DNA of 64,000 nucleotides from Conoideocrella luteorostrata (taxonomy: Eukaryota; Ascomycota; Sordariomycetes; Hypocreales; Clavicipitaceae), in assembly GCA_032433595.1 (NCBI GenBank), contig JASWJB010000032.1, positions 1 to 64,000 of the forward strand, in the 5' to 3' direction. Within the stretch, counting starts at the first letter, position 1; the number at the start of each line of letters is the position of its first letter. Shown piece by piece: positions 35,761-47,586 of the stretch. The position numbers and the translations under genes are program-made. The notes under the pieces are model-generated. The model worked only from the letters and a program-made list of their open reading frames with translations, made no database searches and was not told the origin of the DNA.

Positions 35761-38363
35761 ATGGCCACCGCCCTTCCATATTTCACCCGGCAGGTCGGCA
35801 TGAACAACCAGTCAAATGGTTCCCTATCAAATCGACGGGCCTCACTCTCCTCCTTTCCGTCATCACGATCACCTTCCCAAATGTCCCAAAACTCCCGCCA
35901 GGCTAAGTCGCCTCAGCCGCCGGTGACCGATTCAGATCGAACCTCGGATCCCAGCTCTAAATCCAAGACACCATCCTTGGCTCCGTCGTCTCAGCATTCA
36001 TCTCTCTCCGCGCCGAGAAGGCTGAATGCCGACGCCCGGTCTTCAAAAAGGCTCAAATCGCAATACCCTCGAGGGTCTGGGGAAAATCATGTCGAATATA
36101 TATTGGTAGCAGCATTCGATATTGATCGAGGCCCTGTGATGGAGCATCAGTACCCAGTGGCCATAACTGGTAACGAAAATATGCTGGCGGAACTCATGCT
36201 GCCAGATCAAGCACATGCTCGGAACCAAGACTGGACGATATTCTTCTTGCACAAGGATACAAGTCAGGAGGAAGAGGATGCCGAAATACAAGCAAAGGAG
36301 CGGAAGCAACGAATACGCAGAAGAAGGCAAGACAGGGCTAACGGAATCATCACTGAAGAAGTCGAGCAGGAGGGCGATGAAGACGATGATGAGAACGATG
36401 ATGATCTGGACGATGAGTCAACTGATAGCGAGCCCGAAGGCGGCGAAGGACCACCACTTATTCATGTATTGAATCTCGTCAACACCAAACATGACAAGTC
36501 AGTGAAACGAGGCGCCGTCGTCAAGGCTATGGCTATTTGCACCCGACATCCGTTCTTGCACATATACAAGGTCAGTGGGCTTCCTTCCCCGAAGAAACGA
36601 CTGTAATGCTTATTGAAATTTCTGCACAATCTATAGCCCCTGTTACTCCTTGCATTAGAGGAATACTTCAAGTCCCCCGTTCCAGAAACCCTTTCCATGC
36701 TATACGATGCCGTCAACGCCATGGACCTGTCTCTTATGCCGCGGCTCAGCCTCTTGGAGAGACACCTTTTACTTGCCAGCGACAACAGAGATCTATTTGT
36801 AGAAAAGTTCGAGCAAATGATACAGATGCGCATTGCGGAGGATAAAGCCGACGGTACCGCAGCGGATCGGCAAATCGAGGATTTGAAAAGTGCTATTAAA
36901 CCATCAGGGATATCTCGAGCGGGAACCAAGGCTCACGTAGAAGGTGGCAACCAATCACTATACTCGGTCCCCAGGGATACGCACGAATTCGAAAGCAAGG
37001 TCATGTATAAAGGAATTCCGATCCCAATCAAGGTACCCACGGCTGTCATGCCTGAGACGGTCGGTGATTTTTCCTTGATCAAACTCATCCAGAACTTTTC
37101 CGAGTCCCATGCCAAATCAGCACAACCGTTCGCTCTCCATCCCCACCTCACAACCAATGGCGCCAACACACATCCGATCATTGTTCTAGTAAACGGACTG
37201 CTAACACAGAAACGAGTCATTTTCTTGGGACACAACATGCCTTCGGGTGAGGTGGCGGAGGCGGTTCTGGCGGCATGTGCGCTGGCATCCGGAGGAATGT
37301 TGAGAGGCTTTACCCGACATGCATTTCCTTATACAGATCTGACCAAAATCGATGACCTGTTGAATGTTCCTGGGTTCATCGCTGGTGTCACGAACCCTAC
37401 CTTTGAGAACCATCCCGAGTGGTGGGATATATTGTGCGACTTGCCCAGTGGCCGCATCAAGATCAGCAGCAAAATCGAGCCAGCTGCCGTCACAGAAGGC
37501 CTGATATACTTTCAACAGCAGAATCCGACACTTGCTACCATTGCAAGTGGCAACACGAACAATACGCAAGATCTCACCGGCGATAATGCATTTATGACAG
37601 ATATACTGAAGAGCATTGCGATCCGCCATGGTGAGAGAGTCATCCGTGCAAAGTGGAGAGATTGGGTCATGAAGTTCACTCGCATCTCAGCGCAATTCGA
37701 GGAGAGTGTGTATGGAGCAAGCGCCTTGTATATTGGCAGTGAGGATGAAGGTATGACGCTTCCGGGTGCTAGCGGCCACGGCTATGTCTGGTCCGACGAT
37801 GCGGCAAAGAATAAGGAGCTTGCCGGGAATGTGACGAGAATCGAGGGCTGGCGGAACACGCGCAGCTATTACAGCTATATCCAGGTAAGTGGTTCCTTCT
37901 AGCAAAGTACTATGCTTATCCATGTGGGTTAACATCACAGCAGGATCTAGCCCAGGTGTACACTGTTCGTCCATTGAAAGAACTTGATTTGGCGCACATG
38001 CATGATCGATTACGAATGCAACGCCTTTCTCCTACACAGAGCAAGGATATTTACTTAACGCTTTCCAAGTACATACATTCTTACGACGAGATTTGCTTGC
38101 TCTTGAATGTGGCGCCAGAGTCTCACGCAGGTCTTTTTTACCTGGCGCTGGGCCTGTTCCACCAAGATCGCGAGGTCCGTCTAAAGACGAGCGAGCTGTT
38201 AACGCGAGTTGCCGAACACGAAGCAGGACAGCATTGGTGGAAAGGGCTCAGTCGATTCGAGAAATTGGCCTATGAGCGTATTCGTCGAGAGGTAGATGCT
38301 GAGATGCGGGCGAAGCTAGAAAAGGACGGCTTGAGTCCCGGCCTAGATCGCAGAATCAGCTGA
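35761..38363 (+). CDS. AFI1: AFI1-like Arf3-interacting / polarity protein (docking plus SPA domains)
   Basis: Three exons: 35761-36570, 36637-37884 and 37944-38363; 825 residues (826 if the CAG at 37941-37943 is included). A Ser/Pro-rich N-terminus precedes the docking domain starting [20 protein letters not shown] (about residue 112). This domain is interrupted by an acidic Glu/Asp insertion ([16 protein letters not shown]). Exon 2 continues [20 protein letters not shown] and the DENN-like SPA domain, with [19 protein letters not shown] and [20 protein letters not shown]. The C-terminal [20 protein letters not shown] ends the fold. This order (docking domain of Afi1, then stabilisation of polarity axis domain) is characteristic of AFI1, which in yeast binds Arf3 and marks polarised growth at the plasma membrane. 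The function in hyphal growth is by homology. Confidence 0.88.
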
Positions 38364-39092
38364 GAGGATAGTGTGGAGCATGGGTTCATTGGCATGGCAT
38401 TACAGGATTGCTCTTTACATATTTTTATTCCCCGGGTAGCATATCACCATCACACTTGGGCGGCGTTGACATGACATGGATGAGTTACTTTGTTTTAGTG
38501 ACGTTGTACTGAAGGATTAGGTTGGGCAATTGGGAGGAATCGTCATCTTTTGCAGTTACGGGTTTTATGAAATGGGGTACATATTGCACTGGGGTCACTG
38601 GGATTTAGCCAAGCTGGTGTCACTGTCAGTCTTTGCTGGACGGCAAGGTAATGGGCCAATGCGTGTGGCTATAGACAGGTCGGAGCAAAAGGTTGCCTGT
38701 AATGGGAAGCAGACCACTATGGGAGGTATTTGGGATGGAGCTTTGATTATCCGATTATCGGGGGATAGAACGGGCATTCCATCGCGGGATACATTATCGA
38801 CAACTTTCATCAGCCGATTACGGCCCAGCTACAGCATTGTTTTGCCATAGTGTTCACTTGACAGCATAATTGAATCTTCACAGATCCGCGGCTTGACAGG
38901 GTGTGTGCGCAAAGTCCAGAAAGTCTTGCCTTTGGTCGTGATCCCATTCGTGTAGCATATCAATCGATTGGCATATACTCCGTAAAGTTGGTGACCTGCT
39001 GTGTGACCTACCTAAATCGACGACATTAACACCATCATAATCCGTATATTCCCTTCCATTTTCGCATCATTGCTTCCAACCAACCAACCAGC
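38364..39092. other. Convergent spacer
   Basis: Between the stops of AFI1 (plus) and the hydrolase (minus). A 106-codon plus frame (38530-38850) shows no family resemblance. One TACTCCGTA motif lies near 38976-38984. Confidence 0.6.
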
Positions 39093-40173
39093 TTACAACA
39101 GCCCAAGCGCCTTGGCCGCAAACTTGACATGATCCTCTCCGAATGTCGAAATGAAGAAATACGAGTGGTCATATCCCTGCCGGCACAAGGTCAGCTCGAT
39201 CCAAAGACATCTACAAATCACTCAAAAGGGGCAGGCAACAACTTACATCCTGATAACGAATGTCAACCCCCTCCACGCCAGCCTCCTTAAGAGCCTTGCT
39301 AAAGTTCTCGGGCAAAAGCTGTCCGTTCTTGTAAAAGTTGTCCCCGGTTCCCTATTATTCCACATTAACACGTCAGCGTCCGCACCAACGTTACGATAGA
39401 GTAACCTCAGGAAGACAGGCAGAAGGAAAGAAAGAAAGAAAGAAGGAAAGAAAGAAAGAAAGAAGGAAAGAAAGAAAGAAAGAAAGAAGAGGGACATTAC
39501 TCACCACATCAATCAGGCAGGGCAGACTACCCTTCCATTTCGCAACCAACTCCGTAGCGTCGTGCTTCTTCCACGCCTCCCGATCGTCACCCAAGTACCC
39601 CTTGAATGCCTTTTGGCCCCACGGACACTCCGAGGGGTTGCAAATCGGCGCCAGGGCACTCACGCTCTTATACTTGCCGGGGTTCTTCAGGAACAGCGTC
39701 AACGCGCCGTGGCCGCCCATGGAGTGGCCCGAGATGGACACCCTCTTGCCGTCGAGTTGGCCGAACTCCTTGAACAGCAGCTCGGGCAGCTCTTTCGACA
39801 GATAGCTCTCCATGAGGTAGTTCTGGCTCCACGGGTCCCTCGTGGCGTCGATGTAGAATGACGCCGCGCTGCCGAAATCCCAGTCGTCGTGCTCGGTGGG
39901 GTGGCTGGTGCCGCGGGGGGACGTGTCCGGATAGACGACGGCCAGGTTGAGCCGCGAGGCGTGGGCGTGGAGGAACCCCTTTTCGAGGCAGTTGTCGGGG
40001 CTGCAGGTCAGACCGGAGAGCCAGATGAGGACGGGGGCCGGGTTGGACGGCGAGGCGGACTGGGGGACGAAGAGGTTGAGGTTCATTTGGGTCTTGGTGG
40101 TGGCGGAGGAGTGGGTGAGCTTGAGGATCTTGCCGCCGAAGCTGGTGATGGTGGCGTTGGTTGTGAAAGCCAT
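39093..40173 (-). CDS. S-formylglutathione hydrolase (esterase D family)
   Basis: Three exons on the minus strand: 40173-39505, 39351-39247 and 39176-39093; 285 residues, the usual length. It hydrolyses S-formylglutathione to glutathione and formate in formaldehyde detoxification (cytosol). Family segments: VLIWLSGLTCSPDN, the nucleophile motif SGHSMGGHGA (Ser151), CLIDVGTGDNF (Asp227) and YDHSYFF (His262), forming the catalytic triad. ALAPICNPSECPWGQKAF is also typical. Intron 1 (39352-39504) is filled with a GAAAG-type microsatellite and is larger than its neighbours. Without removing it the frame runs into a Phe/Ser/Leu-rich artefact. Splice sites GTGAGT/TAG and GTAAGT/CAG keep frame and reconstruct the family-conserved junctions. 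Confidence 0.93.
39419..39490 (+). repeat. GAAA microsatellite inside the hydrolase intron
   Basis: About 70 bp of GAAA repeats with periodic GAAG variants, arranged as higher-order blocks (GGAAAGAAAGAAAGAAAGAA repeated). On the sense (minus) strand it reads as a CTTT pyrimidine tract in intron 1. Confidence 0.9.
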
Positions 40174-40836
40174 GTCGGTGGATGCTGATGATGTTGCTGC
40201 GGTATGAAATCAAGTCCTTTGGCGAGGCTGGAGTATATAATAATCACTTGATGGCGTGGTGTTTGTACTCCAACTGATGACTGATGGTATGGGATGGGAT
40301 GATGGATAGCGGTTTGATGCTGTTTTATAAGTAATGGGGGAGAGCTTGGCATGAGCTGCCGCCCGCTACCCGCACGTTTTGACCGTGGAGGGGTAATTAA
40401 CTAACTAGAGCTCTACCCCACCGATTTCGCAGCCCCAAGATGCATGCTATTGCCCGCCACATGCCGAACAAAGTCCACACGTATACATACAGACGTCGAA
40501 AAGAGCAGCAAACAAGTGTAAATGAGGGAAAGTATATAGAGCCATCAAGATCTACCAGTATTAACGTACATCCATCCATGCTTTCCGTCCAATTCATTTG
40601 TGCATTTCCAAGTCGAAAACGACTCCGTATTAGTTTTCCGTGTAACTCCGTAGTCTTTCCACAATCCATCGAGAATGCCGAGCTATCCCCGCCACGGTTC
40701 GGGGGACCGACCGAATTACAAACGCCAAAGGTCTCGTACAAAAGGAAACCATGTACTGATTAAAGCCACGCAAAATATGTGCAGTGAGAAAGTTTGAAAA
40801 CGGGTGCATTAGTCCAACGCCCACCACCTCCCTTCC
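40174..40836. other. Spacer between hydrolase and small secreted protein gene
   Basis: Promoter of the minus-strand hydrolase and 3' region of the minus-strand secreted protein gene. Two partial ACTCCGTA motifs near 40622-40655. No gene seen. Confidence 0.6.
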
Positions 40837-41296
40837 TTAATTCTTCCTTTTCAATTGACAGTCAAAGCTCATGATGTACTTATCCCACCCGATGGCACTC
40901 AGATTGTACTTGTGCTCATAGTTGAAATCGACGGAGCCAAAGGTACAGCCCGTGGGACTGGTGCAGATGCCGCCGCAGTCGTACAGCCGGGGGAAGCAGA
41001 AGAAGTCCTCGCCATCCACGGCAAAAGTGTTTGTGTTTTGGTAGAAGGGCGCTTTGAGTTGCTGGCAGGTGTTGAGGGGGTAGACTTGATAGTTGCAGGT
41101 GCCGGTTGCGTTGGCGCCAGTGCAGAGGAGGATCTGTTAGAGGATGTCTTAGTACGCGATGGGCTGTAATATAAAGCGGAGGAAGGAATTCGAAGAGAGC
41201 CATGTAACTTACACCTCCAACTTCCCGCTTCTCAATGGGGGACGCAGAGACGGCAGCAGCCGAAGCAATGGCAGCAGAGATGAATGAGACCTTCAT
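40837..41296 (-). CDS. Small secreted cysteine-rich protein (8 Cys)
   Basis: Two exons on the minus strand: 41296-41213 and 41133-40837; 126 residues. The signal peptide MKVSFISAAIASAAAVSA is followed by SPIEKREVGG, where KR could be a Kex2-type processing site. The mature domain has eight cysteines (LLC-TG, GTCNY, NTCQQ, FFCFP, YDCGG, GICTS, TGCTF, FDCQL), enough for four disulfides, and aromatic-rich segments such as DKYIMSFDCQLKRKN. The intron has a GTAAGT donor and CTAACAG acceptor. I know no named family. Size, secretion and cysteine content fit small secreted proteins that many plant- or insect-associated fungi make, some of which act as effectors; that role is not shown here. A larger start at 41329 lacks a signal peptide and is rejected. 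Confidence 0.82.
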
Positions 41297-42651
41297 TGTG
41301 ATGGCAAACTTGGTGTGGGACTGTTCCACGATAGAGTTTGGCTATGGAGTGCGTGCTTGCGGGACAGAAGACGAGGGAGGCGGGGATGGGATGTGGCAGA
41401 TATGGGATGTATAGAGGATATATATAAGACTGACGGGCCTAGGATTGGGCCAAGCAAAAAACAAAACAAGAAAAAGGTTCACAGCTGGATTAATGCAGAT
41501 GGTCGGTGTCGTGCACAGACCGTGCTGGACGTGTAATCTTGTTGTGTCAACCACCTGGAGAGTGGTCACGACAGGGCGGGTGAATGCGTGCGCAAGGGAG
41601 TTATTCGGTCCCAGCAGCAATGGTCCCGCCTCGGATGCGAGCTCGTAGACGAGTCGGCCTGCCAACGATTCACAGGGGAAGCTAGGTTGTGCAAAATACG
41701 GCCAATAATGGTCAAACGGCTGATTCTATTAATGGCCAAGGTGCGAGGTTGCGATTCACTCAGCGCAGCAAATCAAGGCTAGAGGCAGGGAAGCTTCTTC
41801 GTGTCCGTGTAAGACGAATTGGGGGCGCTGAAATTCACTGCCTGCTGCTGCTGCGCTGGGCCGTGTCACTGACTGTCCAGCTGGGTCCATGCCATGCCAT
41901 GCCATGGTCAAGAATATGGTCCGGAAGACGGCAGACGGCAGGCAGCTGCGGCCCACCTAGCCACCTAACCACGTAACTACACCTCCCTCTAAATTGCCCT
42001 GTGGGCACCCCTGAGACCTGCGCCAGGTGGAGGGCCTCTGGGGTGTGCCGCCCTTGACAACCGGCTGACCAAAGTGGCTACTGCAGTGCCCGTCCCGCAG
42101 ACGTCATGTCTCCGCAACAACGCCCAGGTTGACAGCAGCGCTGTGGCGGAAATAAGCCTGCGCTCAAGGTACCGTATTGTATGATCCCATCGCATCAATG
42201 TCGATCATTGTGTAATACGAGGTGGCAGGCAGCTGGTTCCTCCGTAGCCAAAGCTGAGTGGTATCTTAGTTAGTGCTGACTCCAATTTTAGTGTGCCTGC
42301 CGTGCCAACCAGCCAACGTTATAATCTGTGCGCATGTCTCCTTTGGGGTATAATTGTAGACGTTGAATTCGGCTCTTCAAATTTGCTTACCTTCCGCTCG
42401 TGTCTCGTGTCTCGGATAGGATCTGTAAAGACCCTACGGAGTACAGCCGTCCAGTGTGAACCATGTCTGTGCCTGGATACTGGGGAGCTTTCTTTTTCTT
42501 GTCTTTGAACACAAAATGTGACATCATACTGCCACCAAAAAGGCTCGGCGTGCACATCATAAGCAGGCACGCAGTCACGCAGTCACGCAGTCACACCCGA
42601 CCGAGTTATTAGTCTGAGAACAAAGTCTATCAAGCGCAGTCCTATCATCCA
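41297..42651. other. Spacer, no supported gene
   Basis: Promoter of the secreted protein gene and unassigned DNA. It includes short GCCAT repeats (41888-41903), one CTACGGAGTAC motif near 42434-42444 and a GTCACGCA triplet repeat (about 42572-42596). No recognisable frame. Confidence 0.55.
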
Positions 42652-43274
42652 TCAGAGCAACTCATACGCATCGTATATTACTTGGTTCCCAATCCTTCCG
42701 GCGCTTGCCACAAAAACCGCATCATTCACCCACTCGTATCGCGGATCTCCCGTCTCCAGAGTGATGTGCAGTCGCATTTTGAACTGATCCGCCGTGATAT
42801 CCGCACCCTCCTCCTTCGACAGCCTTTCCAAAAGCTCCCTCTTTCCGGTCCTCGTGCCTGTTGTCTGCGCGTAGATGGTCGCACCATCGTGCGTTACCAA
42901 ATTGTACCGCGTATTCAGGTGCGCCGTTTGAAGCTGGTCAGTCTCTCCGTGATTACGTACAATCATCCAGTCTGGCATGTCTGTAAGTATACGGCACTTG
43001 CAAAGGCTCGGGATAACTTCATACCACCTCCGCCGGGCATGACTTCTCCTCGTATTTTTGGCCCCTCGAACCGTCCCCCACGAAACATGACTACTTTGCG
43101 GTTACCGTGTGGTCCGTGACCAATATCCCGGATCGGCTCCATGTCACATTCGAGATGAAATGCGAAAGTCAGGGAAGGAATAGGGATGGCATAGGATGGC
43201 TGCGTCCAGGATGTATTGGATAACGAGGCAATTGGTGGGGGAGGCTCAATATGGCCTGGTTTCATGGAAGCCAT
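42652..43274 (-). CDS. DUF3237 family protein
   Basis: Two exons on the minus strand, 43274-43025 and 42980-42652, 192 residues (183 or so if the second Met, MKPGH, is used). The N-terminal half has LTFAFHLECDMEPIRDIGHG followed by GNRKVVMFRGGRFEGPKIRG; the second exon gives DMPDWMIVRNHGETDQLQ, then TRYNLVTHDGATIYAQTTG and ETGDPRYEWVNDAVFVASAG. This pattern, with alternating strands and the conserved GG-F-G-G and DW segments, is that of the DUF3237/UPF0311 beta-barrel family. Its biochemical role is not known. The intron GTATGA...TTACAG keeps frame. Confidence 0.85.
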
Positions 43275-44063
43275 TATGAATAGGACGTGAACAAGATTTT
43301 GTCAGTTGATCGAGTCTTCAGGCTGAACATGTAGATGCGTTTTGTGGTCGCACCTTGGAATAGTAGTATCATCTACGTAGCCGAAGAATGACGTATCCTT
43401 CTCACTCACTAATCGAAGGGATATCCGCGGTGTCGGTGGAAGACCTTACATGAACGAGAACGTTCCCCGCAACCAAATAGTTATCGCCAATGCCCGCGTC
43501 CATCGTGCCCGCCCACTACCATGTGGTGCTAGACAGCCCGAACCCACGGCAGGGTGACAGATTTTATTGCACGGCAAGCTAAGAAGATATAGCACAAAGC
43601 ACCGTATTGTTTTGCGCAAAAATAGCTTCCTGTTTTCTTTATGAATGTCAGAAATGTAGAGGGCACCACACAGTGTATATTGTGTATTCCCAGCACTATC
43701 TATTTTTTATTATTAAGAAATAACTTTACATAGCCACATTTTTTCCGCGTCGCTCAAGCACAACGGTACGCTTTCATCTCTCCATTATTCGCTATTCGCG
43801 AGTCCCAGTACAGCAAAATGAGGAAGCAGCCTTGCTGCCAATTGTTGCAGGACAGCAGCTCACATATCCGTATACGGGACGAGATTCCTTGTTTTTGTGC
43901 GACAAATCAGCTTATCTGGTTCATTTATACCCCGCACTCGGGGCCTGATGTAATGTTGTAACGATGGTGATGATGCCTAACTTGTCCCATAACCCATCAC
44001 CTCAAAACCAATTTCCTTTTTAAATCCCAATACAAAAGTGTTTTGGAACCTCGGGGCTTCGCA
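43275..44063. other. Spacer upstream of the NLR gene
   Basis: No gene seen. AT-rich stretch at 43600-43740. This is the promoter space of both the DUF3237 gene (minus) and the NLR-type gene (plus). Confidence 0.6.
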
Positions 44064-47000
44064 ATGCGGCTACTGAACCGTGACCATGAAGGCAAATATA
44101 GCCTTAAACAGTACTTTCCCACCGACCAAGTTCCCCAATATGCGATACTTTCCCACACTTGGGGATCGGACGAGGTAGTCTTCGCTGACCTCGCAAAGCC
44201 CTCAGCTGAATGGCGGCGCAAAGCTGGTTACCGCAAGATTGAGTTCTGTGCTGGTCAAGCGGAACGACATGGTTTGCAGTTCTTCTGGGTCGACACCTGC
44301 TGTATTGACAAATCTGACAGCATCGAGCTCCAGACAGCAATTAATAGCATGTTCCGATGGTATCGCGATGCAAAACGATGCTATGTATATCTTTCTGATG
44401 TCTCTAATCCCACAGCCTCTAGTCAGCAGAGCATATATCAGTGGGACAGAGCATTCCGAGACAGTAAATGGTTCACCCGTGGGTGGACGTTGCAAGAGCT
44501 CATCGCCCCCAAAGCAGTCGATTTTTATTCAAAGGAAGGTGCTTGGCTAGGCGATAAGCATTCATTAGAGCCAATAGTGCGCGATATTACAGGCATCCCT
44601 GCGAGTGCTTTGCGCGGTACCCCCTTGTCTAACTTTCCTATCTTGGAACGTGAGGCGTGGGTACGCGATCGTCAGACGACATACGAGGAGGACATGGCCT
44701 ACTCCCTTCTTGGTATATTTGATGTTCATATGCCGCTTATCTACGGTGAGGGTCGAGAAAAAGCAATGGGGCGGCTGCAGGAAGAGGCTCGCAGAATCGT
44801 AAAGGGTAAGATTAACCTTGGGCCAGATAAAGAGTAACTATACGGAGTAAGATTGGCTTACTATGGGGCTAGGGGCGCGAACGAACGATTTCTCTATCAC
44901 TTTTAGCCTTTTTAAGGTTCCCGAAATCCAATACTTTGTCGCACGAGAAAAGGAGATCTCAGAGGTACGCGAATTACTCCGCACAGATGGAAGCCGTCGC
45001 GCGGTTACTCTCCAGGGTCTTGGCGGCATTGGTAAAACACAGCTTGCCGTAGAATACGCAAAGCGATATCGAGATGAATACTCTGCAATATTTTGGTTCA
45101 ATATTAAAGATAAAGCATCTATTTTACAGAGCTTTACTAAAGTTGCAAGTCAAATTTTGCAAGAACACCCCAATGCTAGCGGTCTTAGTGCACTGAATCT
45201 ACAGCAGAATCCCAACGAGGTAGTTGAAGCTGTTAGAATATGGCTCAGCTTGTCAGGCAACACTAGATGGCTTATTGTATTCGATAACTACGATAACCCG
45301 AGCTTAAATGATCACATAGGTATCAACATTAATAACTTTCTTCCTACGGCATACCAAGGCTCAATTATTATCACAACACGATTATCACAAGTTGATATAG
45401 GGCATTCAGTCCGGATAAGGAAGCTTGAATCAATGGAAGATAGTCTAAAGATCTTATCGCTAACCTCATGCCGGGGTGGCTTACACATAGGTAAAAAAGT
45501 TTTATGGATAATAATAACTAGCTATTCTAACAATCGCCATAGATATAAATGCTAAGAAGCTTATAGAAAAGCTTGATGGGCTTCCTCTCGCGCTCGTCAC
45601 GGCTGGAACGTACCTAAAGCGTGTTCCAATAAGCTTAATTGACTACCTTCGCTATTACGAGAAATCATGGGCAAGGCTTCATATGAACATTCCAAGGCTA
45701 GGTTCTTACGAAGATCGCACATTATGTTCCACATGGAAAATCTCATATGAACAAGTCCAGGAACAAAACCCTCTTGCAGCTCATCTACTCCAATGGTGGG
45801 CGTACTTTAATAATGAAGACATATGGTTTGAACTTCTCCAGCCCGTCGATAAAGATGGTCCAGCATGGATATACGACCTAGCTGATGAGTTAACCTTCAA
45901 TAAGGCAATGGGCACCCTGTACGACTATGGATTTGTCGAGCACACACTATACACCTCTAGTTCAGACTTAATTGAATCAAGAGGATATAGCATTCACAGC
46001 TGCTTGCACGCTTGGACTCTTCATATACTAAATCAAAAGTCGGATGGCTATCTACAGAAGCTTGCGATAAAATGCGTGGCTTCACGCGTTCCATCACAGG
46101 ACGAAAATCAGTTCTGGCTGCTGAAAAGGCGACTTCTGTTGCATGCGTTAGTATCTTGCGCAATAATTCAAAATAACGATGAAGGCTTGGATCGGGCCTT
46201 TCACAGGTTAGGGAACCTTTTCATGGACCAAGACAAGCTGCAAGAGGCTGAGGAGATGTACTTACGGGCGCTTCAAGGGTTCGAGAAAACCTGGGGACCA
46301 GATCACACATCAACACTTGATACGGTTTATAGCCTAGGAATCCTTTATAAGAACCAAGGCAAGCTACAAGAGGCTGAGGAGATGTTCTTACGGGCGCTTC
46401 AAGGGAAGGAGAAGGCCTGGGGACCAGATCACACATTAACGCTTGATACGGTCAATAGCCTAGGAGTCCTTTACGCGAACCAAGGCAAGCTGCAAGAGGC
46501 CGAGGAGATGTACTTACGGGCGCTTCAAGGGAAGGAGAAGGCCTTGGNNNNNNNNNNNNNNNNNNNNNNNNNNNNNNNNNNNNNNNNNNNNNNNNNNNNN
46601 NNNNNNNNNNNNNNNNNNNNNNNNNNNNNNNNNNNNNNNNNNNNNNGGGACCAGATCACACATCAACACTTGCTACGGTCAACAGCCTAGGAGTCCTTTA
46701 CATGGACCAAGACAAGCTGCAAGAGGCCGAGGAGATGTACTTACGGGCGCTTCAAGGGAAGGAGAAGGCCTTGGGACCAGATCACACATTAACGCTTGAT
46801 ACGGTCAACAGCCTAGGAGTCCTTTACGCGAACCAAGGCAAGCTGCAAGAGGCCAAGGAGATGTTCTTACGGGCGCTTCAAGGGAAGGAGAAGGCCTGGG
46901 GACCAGATCACACATCAACACTTGCTACGGTCAACAGCCTAGGAGTCCTTTACATGGACCAAGACAAGCTGCAAGAGGCCGAGGAGATGTACTTACGGGC

Positions 47001-47586
47001 GCTTCAAGGGAAGGAGAAGGCCTTGGGACCAGATCACACATCAACACTTGCTACGGTCAATAACCTAGGAATCCTTTACGCGAACCAAGGCAAGCTGCAA
47101 GAGGCCGAAGAAATGTACTTACGGGCGCTTCAAGGGTACGAGAAGGCCTGGGGACCAGATCACACATTAACACTTGATACAGTTCGTAGCCTAGGAATCC
47201 TTTACGCGAACCAAGGCAAGCTGCAAGAGGCCGAGGAGATGTTCTTACGGGCGCTTCAAGGGTACGAGAAGGCTATCGGATCCCAAAACATCTTGAGATA
47301 CCGGCGAGCTATTACTACAACGTGGAATTTAGGAGTGTTATTATTGATTCAGGGCAATTTTATTGAAGCTAAGAGATATCATCAGCGCGCTCACAAGGAG
47401 CTTATGGAGCTGCTCGGACCGTCGCACAAAGACGTTCAGTCACAACAGAGTGCTTTGCTAGACCTGTATTGTGCAATTGAGGGTGGGTCCATGTCAATCG
47501 TTGGTGCCGATATGCCAACGGCGACGCAAACGCAAACGCGAACGCGAACACAAGCTCGGAAGAACAGACGGCGAGATATTCTTTAA
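44064..47586 (+). CDS. HET / NB-ARC / TPR NLR-type receptor (interrupted by assembly gap)
   Basis: Exons 44064-44805, 44873-45490 and 45543-47586, the last crossing the N gap. HET domain at residues 1-240: YAILSHTWG (26-34), FFWVDTCCIDK (73-83) and RGWTLQELIAP (139-149). Exon 2 resumes NDFSITFSLFKVPEIQYF and VAREKEI and carries the P-loop GLGGIGKT (296-303) and Walker B-like WLIVFDNYD. Exon 3 begins DINAKKLIEKLDGLPLALV (NB-ARC GLPLA motif). From about 46198 to 47280 there are at least eight TPR units of 42 residues, nearly identical in DNA, then one diverged TPR (NLGVLLLIQGNFIEAKRY). The tail is Thr/Arg-rich. At least about 1,100 residues are visible. Fungal HET-NLR proteins are known in heterokaryon incompatibility and are proposed immune receptors, triggering cell death through HET. 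The ligand is unknown. Frame is continuous on both sides of the gap; the 99-N placeholder itself shifts it. Confidence 0.88.
46198..47280 (+). repeat. Near-identical 126-bp TPR-coding repeats
   Basis: At least three units lie before and five after the N gap, each 126 bp (42 codons) and sharing long identical stretches such as TTACGGGCGCTTCAAGG and CAAGAGGCCGAGGAGATG. Differences concentrate at a few codons: MDQD/ANQG/KNQG, EMY/EMF, GKEKAW/GKEKAL/GYEKAW/GFEKTW, STLA/LTLD/STLD, and the residue after TV (Y, N or R). Confidence 0.92.
46548..46646. other. Assembly gap (99 N) inside TPR repeats
   Basis: A run of 99 N placed within a TPR unit. The frame before (GCC TTG G) and after (GGA CCA GAT) the gap differ by the placeholder length, so the missing stretch must be 1 modulo 3 in length if the gene is intact. 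Confidence 0.97.

Noticed and set aside
39391..39504. C-terminal Phe/Ser/Leu-rich extension of the hydrolase
   Set aside because: It is unspliced intron 1 containing the GAAA microsatellite; splicing yields the conserved GTGDNF segment.
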